Shown in pieces: positions 8,314 through 17,273 of a stretch of 64,000 nt of DNA. How positions within the stretch are numbered: position 1 is the stretch's first letter; every line of letters starts with the position of its first letter. Both the position numbers and the translations under genes were made by a program. Under the pieces are notes generated by a model. The model did no database searches. It was given only the letters and a program-made list of their open reading frames with translations, and was not told where the DNA came from. Origin of the DNA: Marixanthomonas ophiurae (GTDB lineage: Bacteria; Bacteroidota; Bacteroidia; Flavobacteriales; Flavobacteriaceae); assembly GCF_003413745.1 (NCBI RefSeq), contig NZ_QVID01000002.1, positions 744,001-808,000 on the forward strand. The letters are read 5' to 3'.

Positions 8314-10407
8314 TTAAGTGTTTAATTTTTGTTGGTAATATTCGTATAATTTAAATTGTGAGCGAAAAGGTTCTTCATCATTTTTGCGGTACTTATTTAA
8401 GGCCTTTCCTGATATAATTCGAGCTTTCACATTATCTTTCCAGGAAATTTCAAACGTATCGATCAATTCTTGTTTAATGTCTTTATCATAAATTGGACAC
8501 GAAATTTCAACTCGGTTGTCTAAGTTACGTCCCATAAAATCTGCAGATGAAATATAAATTTTGGTTTCACCTCCATTTTCAAAAATAAATAAACGAGGAT
8601 GTTCTAAAAACTTATCTACAATACTAATTACTTCAATATTTTCGCTCATTCCTTTTACACCAGGCATTAAGCAACAAATTCCTCTAATTATTAGTTTTAT
8701 TTTTACTCCTGCCCTGCTCGCTTGATATAATTTGTCAATCATTTTAAAATCTGACAAACTATTCATTTTTAAACGAATACCACTTGGTTTTCCGTTCTTT
8801 TTATTTTGTATTTCTGTATCGATTAAATGATACATTGCATTCCGGGTGTAATGCGGCGAAACAATAAGGTGGTTGTATTTTTTAATTTTATAGTTTACTT
8901 CAAAAAAATCGAATACTTTATTGATTTCTTTACCAATCTTCTGGTTGGAAGTAAATAAAGTGTAATCTGTATAAATTCGTGCTGTAGACTCATTAAAATT
9001 ACCCGTACTTATAAAAGCATAGCGCTTGATCTTTTCATTTTCCAATCTTTCGATTACACAAGCTTTGCAATGCACTTTTAAACCAGAAACACCAAAAATA
9101 AGCCGTACACCCTCACTTTGCATCTGCTCTGCATATTCAATATTTGCTTCTTCATCAAAGCGCGCTTGAAGCTCAATCTGTACTGTTACTTTTTTGCCAT
9201 TTTTTACAGCATTTATCAAAGAACTAGCAATATGTGAAATCTGTGCAAGGCGATAGATAGTAATGCGAATTGATTTCACTTTAGGGTCTAATGCTGCTTC
9301 ACGTAAAAATTTTACCACATATGAGAAGCTTTGGTAAGGAGCATACAACAAATAGTCTTTATCAGCGATTTTGTCGAACAAGCTTCCTTGCATACTTAAC
9401 CCTTTTATGGGTAACGGTTCTATTTTTTTGTATAATAAATCGTTTCTACCCAAACTAGGAAACTTCATGTAATCTCGGCGATTGTGGTACCTTCCCCCTG
9501 GAATAATACTATCGGTAGTATCAATGCCCATTTTTTGCAATAAAAACTGAAGCGTTTCAGCATCAATACTTTTATCATACACAAACCGAACTGGATCGCC
9601 ACTACTTCGGTTTTTTACACTTTTTGAAATCTTTTCAATAAAACTTCGGCTTAAATCACTGTCGATATCCAATTCAGCATCGCGAGTTATTTTAATCATG
9701 TGTGCCGAAATGCTTTCGTATTTAAAAATACTGAAGATGTTATTTAAACAATACCGTATTAAATCGTCAAGAATTATAATGTACTGTTTGTCTCCTTTTG
9801 AAGGCAAAACAATAAACCTGTCTATTACCTTAGGAATTTCTATTAATGCAAAATTACTTCGCGACTGGAACGTTTCATCATCCTTTTTCATCACCATTCG
9901 TACAGCCAAATAAGCAGCACTATCTTTTAAAGAAGGGAATTCTTCTAATTCGCCAATCATAATAGTTACTAAGGCCGGACTTACTTTTCGAATAAAATAA
10001 TCTAGAATAAACTCACTTTGGGCTTTAGTTACTTCGGTTTCATTTATAATATATATGTTTTCTTTATGAAGCTCTTTTCTTATTTTTTGAAGTATACGTA
10101 AGCTTTGAGATTGTTGCTCGATTACAATTTGTGTAATTTCTTCTAATAAATCTGATGCTGAAATTCCACCTAAAAAACTTCTTCCACCTTTACCGGCTTC
10201 AACAATACGACGAACGGTAGCGTAACGAACCTTGAAAAATTCATCTAAATTATTTGAAAAAATTCCTAAAAAACGAAGTCGTTCAATTAAAGGCACCGAA
10301 TGGTCTTCTGCTTCTTGTAAAACACGAGCATTGAACTGTAACCAGCTTAGTTCGCGGTTTCGGTATTCGTTTTTGGTAGTATTTAAATTCTCTATTTTCT
10401 CGGTCAT
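8314..10407 (-). CDS. ppk1: Polyphosphate kinase 1
   Basis: 697 residues, the usual size. Reversibly transfers the terminal phosphate of ATP to polyphosphate. N-terminal domain begins with the typical RNRELSWLQFNARVLQEA at 17-34 and SNNLDEFFKVR at 51-61. The phospholipase-D-like catalytic part carries the autophosphorylated His446 in VHCKAC, followed by FISTGNFNESTA at 465-476. Its start overlaps the last base of sixA and its end is one base from ppx, so three phosphate enzymes are translated as a block. Nothing is truncated. Confidence 0.95.
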   Translation of the reverse strand: MTEKIENLNTTKNEYRNRELSWLQFNARVLQEAEDHSVPLIERLRFLGIFSNNLDEFFKVRYATVRRIVEAGKGGRSFLGGISASDLLEEITQIVIEQQSQSLRILQKIRKELHKENIYIINETEVTKAQSEFILDYFIRKVSPALVTIMIGELEEFPSLKDSAAYLAVRMVMKKDDETFQSRSNFALIEIPKVIDRFIVLPSKGDKQYIIILDDLIRYCLNNIFSIFKYESISAHMIKITRDAELDIDSDLSRSFIEKISKSVKNRSSGDPVRFVYDKSIDAETLQFLLQKMGIDTTDSIIPGGRYHNRRDYMKFPSLGRNDLLYKKIEPLPIKGLSMQGSLFDKIADKDYLLYAPYQSFSYVVKFLREAALDPKVKSIRITIYRLAQISHIASSLINAVKNGKKVTVQIELQARFDEEANIEYAEQMQSEGVRLIFGVSGLKVHCKACVIERLENEKIKRYAFISTGNFNESTARIYTDYTLFTSNQKIGKEINKVFDFFEVNYKIKKYNHLIVSPHYTRNAMYHLIDTEIQNKKNGKPSGIRLKMNSLSDFKMIDKLYQASRAGVKIKLIIRGICCLMPGVKGMSENIEVISIVDKFLEHPRLFIFENGGETKIYISSADFMGRNLDNRVEISCPIYDKDIKQELIDTFEISWKDNVKARIISGKALNKYRKNDEEPFRSQFKLYEYYQQKLNT

Positions 10408-10892
10408 TATTTTAAATGTCTAGGAAAAACCATTTTTTTGGTAGTGCCTGTAGAAACGTCCTTCCAGTTATCTTCATCAAACTCAATCATCACAAAACCA
10501 CTGGTGGGTAAATTTTCAATTTTCTCACTACCCATCATATTTACAGTTGAAGTAAATGCATGGTTATGACCAACAATCATTACCTTATCTAACGCATTGT
10601 CTAGGCTTTTAATTACTTGCATCACTTGTTGACCGCTAAAATCATATAAATCGTGTGTCAATTCGTAATTATCATCACTAATATCTAAAGCGTTTTTAAA
10701 ATATTCCGCCGTAGTTCGTGCCCGATTAGCATCGCTTGTCACTATTTTTTGAGGCGACTCTATTTCGCCTTTAATTTTTTCTGAAACTAATGTTGCATCA
10801 TTATGACCGCGTTTTTTTAAAGGACGCATATGATCGTCTACTTCATATTTCCAAGAAGATTTTGCGTGTCTTACCAAATAGAGTGTTTTCAT
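10407..10892 (-). CDS. sixA: SixA-type phosphohistidine phosphatase (histidine phosphatase family)
   Basis: 161 residues. Histidine phosphatase fold: RHA at 8-10 with catalytic His9, RGH at 28-30, the DANRARTTAEYF segment at 54-65 and the second histidine motif VGHNH at 107-111. SixA-like enzymes dephosphorylate phosphohistidine on phosphotransfer proteins. The ppk1 start overlaps its stop, linking it to polyphosphate metabolism here; whether it acts on a kinase, on PPK1 itself or on small molecules is not visible. The 27-base gap to pdxH suggests a longer operon. Confidence 0.85.
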   Translation of the reverse strand: MKTLYLVRHAKSSWKYEVDDHMRPLKKRGHNDATLVSEKIKGEIESPQKIVTSDANRARTTAEYFKNALDISDDNYELTHDLYDFSGQQVMQVIKSLDNALDKVMIVGHNHAFTSTVNMMGSEKIENLPTSGFVMIEFDEDNWKDVSTGTTKKMVFPRHLK

Positions 10893-10919
10893 TATTTTGA
10901 AATTTTAAATGGTTTTAAA

Positions 10920-11564
10920 TTACGGTTGTAAACGTTTTATTTTCCAATTTACTCCTTCTAAAGTATATTGAATACGGTCGTGAAGCCTATTGGGCCTTCC
11001 TTGCCAAAATTCAATTTCTATGGGTTTTACTAAGTAACCGCCCCAATCTTTTGGTTTTGGTACTTCTTTACCTTTATACTTTTTTTCAAACTCGTCTAGT
11101 TTCTTTTCTAAGGCCTCCCTACTTTCTATTTCGCTACTTTGATTAGAAACCAAAGCTCCTAACTGACTTCCATGTGGTCTGGAATGAAAATAGTTTGTTG
11201 AGTCTTCTTCTGAAGTTTTCTCGGCAATGCCTTTAATAATCACTTGACGCTCCATATTAGGCCAAAAAAATGAAAGGCAAACTTTTTTATGATGAGTAAT
11301 TGATTTTCCTTTCTCACTATTGTAGTTTGTATAGAAATAGAAACCGTTTTCATTATACTTTTTAAGTAATACTACGCGACCTCTTGGAAAGTCATCTTCG
11401 CCAAATGTAGAAAGTGTCATCGCATTCACTTCATCAACTCCACCAGATTCTTTTACTTCAAAAAACCACTTTTGAAACTGTTGTATAGGGTTTTCATCAA
11501 CGTTCTGCTTAATTAGTTCAGCTTTTTCATAAGATTTTCTGTAGGCATGTAGGTTTGTTCCCAT
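10920..11564 (-). CDS. pdxH: Pyridoxine/pyridoxamine 5'-phosphate oxidase
   Basis: FMN-dependent enzyme that makes pyridoxal 5'-phosphate from pyridoxine or pyridoxamine phosphate. 214 residues from the ATG at 11564 (MGTNLHAYRKSYEKAEL, typical of the family). The frame is open farther upstream into rnz, but those residues are basic and unrelated to the family. Recognisable parts: PRGRVVLLK (FMN binding), FYFYTNYNSEKGK, FFWPNMERQVIIKG, SRPHGSQLGALVSNQS and C-terminal EFWQGRPNRLHDR. Located between rnz and sixA on the same strand. Confidence 0.94.
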   Translation of the reverse strand: MGTNLHAYRKSYEKAELIKQNVDENPIQQFQKWFFEVKESGGVDEVNAMTLSTFGEDDFPRGRVVLLKKYNENGFYFYTNYNSEKGKSITHHKKVCLSFFWPNMERQVIIKGIAEKTSEEDSTNYFHSRPHGSQLGALVSNQSSEIESREALEKKLDEFEKKYKGKEVPKPKDWGGYLVKPIEIEFWQGRPNRLHDRIQYTLEGVNWKIKRLQP

Positions 11565-11652
11565 AAGTACTTCTTTACTGCAAGTTACGGGTTTTAACAG
11601 TGTATTTAAAATAGAAAGTTTTAAATGTGTATTAAATTTAATCCTAAAATAC

Positions 11653-12558
11653 TTAAATGTCAAATTGTTTGCCATCTTCGGCCAACTCAACAGTAAAGAA
11701 AATCTCTTCTGCTTCTTTTTTAAATAAGGAAAGGTTGCCATACCGGCCAGAATAATGACCTAAAATTAACGTCTCAACATCAGCCTTTTTTGCAATAACA
11801 GCAGCTTCTTTAGCTGTGCTGTGTTTCGTTTTCTCGCATAAATGATGATGAGACTCTAAGAATGTTGATTCGTGATACAATGCTGTTGCATTTTTTATCT
11901 GTGGAACTATTTCAGGGTAAAATGCTGTGTCACTACAATAGGCATACGATTTTGAAGGTTCTGGTTCTAAAGTGACTGTTTTATTTTCGATCAACTCCCC
12001 TTTTTCGTTTTCTATGTCAAACCCCTGTTTCAGTTTCTGAAAATAGGTATGATGAATACTCGCTTTTTGAGCGGCATTAAAATCTAATTTTCTTTCTTTA
12101 ATCTTTTCCTGAAAGAGAAAACCATTGGTGTAAACCCTGTGGTTTAAAGGAATTGTAGTAACTGTTACTTTTTCATCTTCAAAAAGTAAGGTAGGTTCTT
12201 TACTATCCAATTCGTGAAAGAATAAGGAATAATTGGTCCAAGATTTTCCTAATTTTAATTGAAGAAGAATGGCTTCTTTAATTCCTTTTGGGCCATATAC
12301 ATGTAAATCTGCTTCTCGTCCCAATAGCAAAAAAGTAGAAATTAATCCTATTAAGCCATAAAAATGATCACCGTGTAAATGCGAAATGAAAATATGCTTA
12401 ATACGTGAAAACTTCACCTTATATCGACGTAGTTGTACTTGAGTGCCTTCTCCACAATCTATTAAAAATAAATGTCCTTGAACTTCTAACACCTGCGCAG
12501 TAGGATGTGCATTTATATGTGGTGTTGCAGAATGACAGCCAAGGATAGTTAATTTCAT
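11653..12558 (-). CDS. rnz: Ribonuclease Z
   Basis: 301 residues. Zinc-dependent metallo-beta-lactamase-fold endonuclease that removes 3' trailers of tRNA precursors. Metal-binding HLHGDH at 60-65, the N-terminal TPHINAHPTAQVLEV, ESTFLESH in the middle and the C-terminal ILGHYSGRYG. The length and the exosite-bearing family layout are normal. It lies 38 bases after the STAS-like small gene and 88 bases before the pdxH start, all on the minus strand. Confidence 0.93.
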   Translation of the reverse strand: MKLTILGCHSATPHINAHPTAQVLEVQGHLFLIDCGEGTQVQLRRYKVKFSRIKHIFISHLHGDHFYGLIGLISTFLLLGREADLHVYGPKGIKEAILLQLKLGKSWTNYSLFFHELDSKEPTLLFEDEKVTVTTIPLNHRVYTNGFLFQEKIKERKLDFNAAQKASIHHTYFQKLKQGFDIENEKGELIENKTVTLEPEPSKSYAYCSDTAFYPEIVPQIKNATALYHESTFLESHHHLCEKTKHSTAKEAAVIAKKADVETLILGHYSGRYGNLSLFKKEAEEIFFTVELAEDGKQFDI

Positions 12559-12596
12559 AAAATGGAATTTAGTAAATTGTTTTCAGAAAAAGGGGG

Positions 12597-12932
12597 TTAA
12601 AATCCCAAATCACGTTCTATTTCTTCCATATCAATAATATCTGAAGCTTCTTGAACAGTAGGTACTACAATCATTTCCATAGGAATTACATCTGGACTAA
12701 TAGCATTGTTTACTAATACAAACGAATGTTTTGTTTTACGATGTAAATTTGAAACTTTCAAAAATTGAAGTAGTTCTTCCAATTCAAGAGTGTCATATTT
12801 TAGTAAATCGATAACTACATTCTGACCTTTAAACTTCTTCGGAATTTGATATTCCAAAAAAGAAGCAAAGTCTAAAATATCATCTTGTTCATCTGCTAAG
12901 ATCACATAATTATCGTGATTGGTAATTTTCAT
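12597..12932 (-). CDS. STAS-like small protein
   Basis: 111 residues from the ATG at 12932; an upstream in-frame start would add a hydrophobic peptide not seen in homologues I know. The pattern NVVIDLLKYD followed by ELLQFLKVSNLHRKTKHSFVLVNN and VVPTVQEASDIIDMEEIERDLGF is like a STAS (anti-sigma factor antagonist) fold, strand-helix repeats ending with VPTVQEA. A phosphoacceptor serine at the classical position is not obvious. It sits directly before rnz in flavobacterial genomes as far as I recall. Partner unknown. Confidence 0.7.
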   Translation of the reverse strand: MKITNHDNYVILADEQDDILDFASFLEYQIPKKFKGQNVVIDLLKYDTLELEELLQFLKVSNLHRKTKHSFVLVNNAISPDVIPMEMIVVPTVQEASDIIDMEEIERDLGF

Positions 12933-13040
12933 CTGTATAAAATATTTGATAAGAAGTAAGAAGCCCATCTGCCGTTTGGGCAGAGAGTGTCCTGAAATGC
13001 ACCTTTAGTTTCTTTACAATTTCTAATAGGGCATTTCATA

Positions 13041-13967
13041 TTATTGAATTTTTGAAGCTAATAAATATAGTACAGCCATACGTACAGCAACTCCATTTTG
13101 TACTTGATTTAATATAATTGCCTGTTTGCTATCGGCTACATCACTAGTGATTTCCACACCTCGGTTTATGGGTCCTGGGTGCATTACTACAATCTCTTTA
13201 TTAAGCGAATCTAAAAGTTTTTTGTTAACCCCAAACTGCTGTGTATATTCTCTAGTAGTTGGAAAATAACTAATATCCATCCGTTCATTTTGAACTCGAA
13301 GCATATTGGCCACATCGCACCACTCCAACGCTTTGCGAAGGTTGGTATCTACTTCTACTCCTAATTGCTCTATAAATTTAGGAATAAGCGTTTTAGGGCC
13401 ACATACTTTAACGGTTGCTCCAAGCTTTTGAAGTGCAAAAATATTACTCAAAGCTACTCTAGAATGTAAAATATCACCTACAATAACCACTTTTTTACCA
13501 GCAACATCACCTAATTTTTCACGTATTGAATAACAATCTAACAATGCTTGTGTAGGATGTTCGTGAGCGCCATCACCTGCATTTACAATACTGGCTTTTA
13601 TATTTTTTGAAAGAAAAATACCTGCACCAGGATTTGGATGCCGCATCACCACCATATCTACTTTCATTGATAAGATGTTGTTTACAGTATCAATTAACGT
13701 TTCTCCTTTTTTTACAGAAGAGGAAGCAGCAGAAAAGTTAATTACATCTGCTGACAGTCGTTTCTCTGCTAATTCAAAAGAAAGGCGTGTTCTGGTGCTG
13801 TTTTCAAAAAAGAGGTTTGCTATTGTAATATCACGCAGTGAAGGAACTTTTTTAATGGGTCGGTTAATCACTTCTTTAAAATGATCTGCCGTTTCAAAGA
13901 TAAGGTTAATGTCATCTTCGGTTATGTATTTTATTCCCAGTAAGTGGTTTACACTTAGTTCGCTCAT
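13041..13967 (-). CDS. pyrB: Aspartate carbamoyltransferase catalytic subunit
   Basis: 308 residues. Condenses carbamoyl phosphate and aspartate, the first committed step of pyrimidine synthesis. Carbamoyl-phosphate loop FFENSTRTR at 53-61, HPTQALLD at 137-144 and the aspartate-side VMHPGPINRG near 260-270 are intact. Starts 15 bases after pyrR, so the two form an operon. No pyrI regulatory subunit is adjacent, so regulation probably rests on PyrR or on transcription. Confidence 0.95.
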   Translation of the reverse strand: MSELSVNHLLGIKYITEDDINLIFETADHFKEVINRPIKKVPSLRDITIANLFFENSTRTRLSFELAEKRLSADVINFSAASSSVKKGETLIDTVNNILSMKVDMVVMRHPNPGAGIFLSKNIKASIVNAGDGAHEHPTQALLDCYSIREKLGDVAGKKVVIVGDILHSRVALSNIFALQKLGATVKVCGPKTLIPKFIEQLGVEVDTNLRKALEWCDVANMLRVQNERMDISYFPTTREYTQQFGVNKKLLDSLNKEIVVMHPGPINRGVEITSDVADSKQAIILNQVQNGVAVRMAVLYLLASKIQ

Positions 13968-13982
13968 AATTTTTCTGAAACT

Positions 13983-14522
13983 TTAATTACTTACTAAATA
14001 AACTACATCTTCGCCTTCATTTTCTTTCCAACACACCTTAACTTTTTCATTATTAATAGCATCTACTTGCCTACCTCTATAATCGGGCTGAATGGGTAAA
14101 TGTCTGCTAAAACGTCTATCGATAAGGGTTAAGAGCTCTATTTCTAATGGGCGACCAAAGGATTGCATGGCCGTTAATGCCGAACGAATGCTTCTACCGG
14201 TGTATAAAACGTCATCGATAAAGACAACCTTTTTATTTTCAACCACAAAATTAATATTGGTTTTATTAGCTTCTAGTGGTTTTCCGCTTCGTCTAAAATC
14301 ATCTCGATAAAAAGTGATATCTAAATATCCTAGTTGAATATTTTTGATTTTATATTCGTCTTCCAATAATGTTTTCAACCGTTCTGCCAAAAATACACCA
14401 CGCGGTTGTATTCCTATTAAAACAGTATCAGAAAAAGTATCGTGATTTTCAATTAATTGGCAAGCCAAGCGATGAAGCGCAATGTTGATTTCGGTTGCGT
14501 TTAGTAACACTTTTTGGCTCAT
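13983..14522 (-). CDS. pyrR: Bifunctional pyrimidine operon regulator / uracil phosphoribosyltransferase PyrR
   Basis: 179 residues, normal length. PRPP-binding signature VVFIDDVLYTGRS at 99-111 and the N-terminal GIQPRGVFLAERL at 37-49. PyrR binds pyr mRNA in Firmicutes to cause attenuation and has uracil phosphoribosyltransferase activity. It directly precedes pyrB. I see no terminator/antiterminator pair in the short 5' leader, so RNA-mediated attenuation is not supported here by the sequence. Confidence 0.92.
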   Translation of the reverse strand: MSQKVLLNATEINIALHRLACQLIENHDTFSDTVLIGIQPRGVFLAERLKTLLEDEYKIKNIQLGYLDITFYRDDFRRSGKPLEANKTNINFVVENKKVVFIDDVLYTGRSIRSALTAMQSFGRPLEIELLTLIDRRFSRHLPIQPDYRGRQVDAINNEKVKVCWKENEGEDVVYLVSN

Positions 14523-14549
14523 AGAGTAGTCTAGCTAAGATTCAAAGTA

Positions 14550-14557
14550 CAAAAGTA
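14550..14557 (-). promoter_or_regulatory. Candidate -7 box for pyrR-pyrB
   Basis: The minus strand reads TACTTTTG (TAnnTTTG) 28 bases before the pyrR ATG. No clear TTG at -33. Confidence 0.5.
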
Positions 14558-14700
14558 CTATTTTTTTGATGAATTAATAGGGTTCCCTATCATTCAGTTT
14601 TAATGGTTTTCCTTTTTTACAATTTTCAGAGGGATATATCTTTAGTTCAAACTAAAAACTATTTTGTACTTTTAACAGAACCAACCAAAAACTAAAATTT

Positions 14701-15132
14701 ATGACAACTACCACCAAACCCAATACAGCTTTTTGGATCATTGCCGTTTTAGCACTTTTATGGAACGTGATGGGCGTTATTCAATTTGTTATTTCCACCT
14801 TTATGTTAGAAATGGTAACAGAAGGAGCTTCTTCAGAAGAAATGGAATTATACACAAGTATGCCTGCATGGTATACTGCAGCTTTTGGCATAGCAACTAT
14901 TGCAGGTTTATTAGCTTGTATAATGATGCTTATGCGTAAGAAAATCACTATTAGCTTATTTGGACTTTCTTTAATAACTGTCTTAATAGCGCAAATTTAT
15001 TGGATCTTCGCTACAAATGTTATGGATATTATAGGGCCAACAGCGATTATCATGCCTTTAATAGTCATTACCATTTCTATTTTTCTATATTTTTATAATA
15101 AAGGAGCGAAACAACGCGGTTGGCTCAATTAG
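14701..15132 (+). CDS. Small four-helix membrane protein
   Basis: 143 residues. Four hydrophobic segments at about residues 11-34, 58-78, 82-100 and 110-130; the loop between the first two is acidic (TEGASSEEMELYTSMPAWY). No catalytic motif. The pattern is that of small conserved flavobacterial inner-membrane proteins of unknown function. It is convergent with corA, with only one base between the two stop codons and no hairpin terminator between them. Confidence 0.75.
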   Translation: MTTTTKPNTAFWIIAVLALLWNVMGVIQFVISTFMLEMVTEGASSEEMELYTSMPAWYTAAFGIATIAGLLACIMMLMRKKITISLFGLSLITVLIAQIYWIFATNVMDIIGPTAIIMPLIVITISIFLYFYNKGAKQRGWLN

Positions 15133-15133
15133 T

Positions 15134-16222
15134 TTAAAGCCACTTTTTTCTTTTAAAATACCATAATAAGCCAAAAAAGACAAGGATCATAGCGCCCCAT
15201 AGGTAGTAATATCCGTAGCGTAAATGAAGTTCGGGCATATGCTCGAAGTTCATTCCGTAGATACCAGCCATAAATGTCAATGGAATAAAAATAGATGCCA
15301 TAATCGTCAGTACTTTCATGACTTCGTTCATCTTATTACTGATGGTTGTCATGTACATATCCATTAAGCCCCAAATCATTTCACGATAAATATCGACACT
15401 TTCTGAAACTTGAATAATATGATCGTATAAATCACGAATATAGTTTTGAGTCCGTGCTTCAATTAATGCGGTATCGGTTTTTTCAAGTCTATTTATTACT
15501 TCTCGCAAGGGTATTACTGCCCTTCTAATTCGTAATATTTCTTTCTTTAAAACTTGAATATCTTGAGTAATATCGTCTTCAACTTTATCTTCAAATAATT
15601 GATCTTCTATTAATTCAATTTTTGCGCTTAATGTTTCAATTACACTAAAGTAATTATCAACTACCGCATCTAATAAAGCGAACATTAGATAATCTGCACC
15701 TTTATTTCGAACACGACCCTTCGAATTTTCAATTCGGTCTCGTAATCCATCAAACACATCGCCATCTGCTTCCTGAAAGGTGGTGACATAATTATGGCCA
15801 ACCACTAAACTTACATGTTCGTTTACAAAATCGCCATCGTCCGTATAATGCAACATTTTAAAAACAATAAATAAGTAATCTTCGTATTCATCCATCTTTG
15901 GACGTTGATTGGTGGTCACAATATCCTCTTGAATCAGCGGATGCAAACTGTAATAATCACCAAGGCGCTCTATTTCTTTAGTGTTATTAAGACCGTTGAC
16001 ATTAATCCAAGTAACATGCTCTGACGTCTCAAATTCAAATGCATCTTCAATATTTTCAGTGTCTATTCGTTTGTAATGATCTTTTGAATAGTCAATGATT
16101 TCCAACTTAGTAACCGTAGATTCTTTTTTACCCGTATACGTTACTTGCCCAGGGACTTCATTCCTGTTTTTATGAGGTTTTACTTTCGGAAGTTTTATAC
16201 GGCGTTTTTTTCTTGCAGTCAT
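15134..16222 (-). CDS. corA: Magnesium/cobalt transporter CorA
   Basis: 362 residues. Pentameric Mg2+ channel of the inner membrane. Large cytoplasmic N-terminal domain; two C-terminal membrane helices separated by the diagnostic loop with GMN at 323-325 (IYGMNFEHMPE), ending in a basic tail YFKRKKWL. Basic N-terminus (TARKKRRIKLPKVKPHK). Single gene, convergent with the small membrane protein and divergent from the LytTR gene. Confidence 0.94.
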   Translation of the reverse strand: MTARKKRRIKLPKVKPHKNRNEVPGQVTYTGKKESTVTKLEIIDYSKDHYKRIDTENIEDAFEFETSEHVTWINVNGLNNTKEIERLGDYYSLHPLIQEDIVTTNQRPKMDEYEDYLFIVFKMLHYTDDGDFVNEHVSLVVGHNYVTTFQEADGDVFDGLRDRIENSKGRVRNKGADYLMFALLDAVVDNYFSVIETLSAKIELIEDQLFEDKVEDDITQDIQVLKKEILRIRRAVIPLREVINRLEKTDTALIEARTQNYIRDLYDHIIQVSESVDIYREMIWGLMDMYMTTISNKMNEVMKVLTIMASIFIPLTFMAGIYGMNFEHMPELHLRYGYYYLWGAMILVFFGLLWYFKRKKWL

Positions 16223-16308
16223 TTTTATAAATTGTTTTTTTAAAGATAGAAAAACTAAATCTTTTAATTATTTTAGACTTGTAACTAATATTAAATAAGC
16301 TTAGAAAA

Positions 16309-17094
16309 TTGTTAAACACCACGTATCCATTTGATCCTTTCATGAAGCATCATTTGCTCGTTGCTTTAGGTCTTGTAATATGGATTTTTACGTTTTTATA
16401 TTTAACCGAACCCCTTGATGTTAATGAGCTTACTAATATAGAGCAACTTATTTATTTACCTATTTACGGCCTAGTGGGTGGGATTGCGTACTTTTTTATG
16501 ATGCCTTTTCAAAATTGGCTATGTAAAAATACAACTTGGACTATTGGCAAAGAACTGTTATTCATACTTTGCTTTAGTATGTTAGCATTCATAATTGCAA
16601 GAGGTGTCTATTTATATATTATTGTTTCAGGCGAACCCAACCCGTATGGAGTGTGGTATTTCTTTTCTTCAATTTATCTGCCTGTGATTGCTGTTATCTT
16701 GCCTATCGTTATAGGAGGTCGTTTAGCTTTAGGAAAATACAGAGAAAAGAGTTTAGAGGATCAAAAAATAAAAATAGATGGTGAAGGAACCTATGAAGGG
16801 TTGCATGTGCAGTTAAATGATATCATATCCATAAAAGCTGATGACAACTATATTGAAGTGGTTTTTTTAGATTTCGGAAATGTAAAGAGACAACTAATAC
16901 GAAATAAGCTTTCGTATATCGAAACACTTGACACATCTTTAATCCGAAGTCATCGTTCTCATATATTTAATCCTTTTCATTTTAAGCAGTGGAAAAACAA
17001 AAAAGGAAAACTAGCACTTCTTTTAAGTAACGATATTGAAATTCCCGTTTCAAAAACATATGTTGAACATGTAAAGTCTGTTTTAGAATCTTAA
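16309..17094 (+). CDS. Membrane-anchored LytTR-domain transcriptional regulator
   Basis: 261 residues starting at TTG 16309; the next ATG (16342) would drop the LNTTYPFDPF segment, and a YPF motif is usual at the N-terminus of this family. Four hydrophobic segments lie at about 15-34, 47-63, 80-105 and 118-138. The C-terminal 100 residues form a LytTR DNA-binding domain (DIISIKADDNYIEVVF, RSHRSHIFN, PVSKTYVEHVK). There is no receiver domain and no adjacent histidine kinase, so it probably senses through its membrane part. Confidence 0.85.
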   Translation: MLNTTYPFDPFMKHHLLVALGLVIWIFTFLYLTEPLDVNELTNIEQLIYLPIYGLVGGIAYFFMMPFQNWLCKNTTWTIGKELLFILCFSMLAFIIARGVYLYIIVSGEPNPYGVWYFFSSIYLPVIAVILPIVIGGRLALGKYREKSLEDQKIKIDGEGTYEGLHVQLNDIISIKADDNYIEVVFLDFGNVKRQLIRNKLSYIETLDTSLIRSHRSHIFNPFHFKQWKNKKGKLALLLSNDIEIPVSKTYVEHVKSVLES

Positions 17095-17214
17095 TTTTTT
17101 CTCAATTAATCAAATAGGTAAAATAAACCTATCTTCAATATAAATTATACCACAAATAAGTATTATTTCACCCCAAACGCCCTAAATTAAGGACATTTGA
17201 TACTCTTCTACTTG

Positions 17215-17222
17215 TATGTTTG
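17215..17222 (+). promoter_or_regulatory. Candidate -7 box for the DUF5694 gene
   Basis: TATGTTTG matches TAnnTTTG 51 bases before the ATG at 17274. A TTTG at 17196-17199 lies 15 bases upstream, slightly closer than the usual 17-23. Confidence 0.45.
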
Positions 17223-17273
17223 TTTCAGAAATAATTTATTTCCAAAACTCAAAGGGATCTATAAACAAACAAC

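Noticed and set aside
11565-11741. Extended N-terminus of PdxH overlapping rnz
   Set aside because: The extra residues are basic and leucine-rich and unlike any PdxH; overlap with rnz coding sequence explains the open frame.
13675-13884. Open frame opposite pyrB, and many similar ones opposite other genes
   Set aside because: They are antisense shadows of conserved genes, with no promoter, no domain and unnatural composition.
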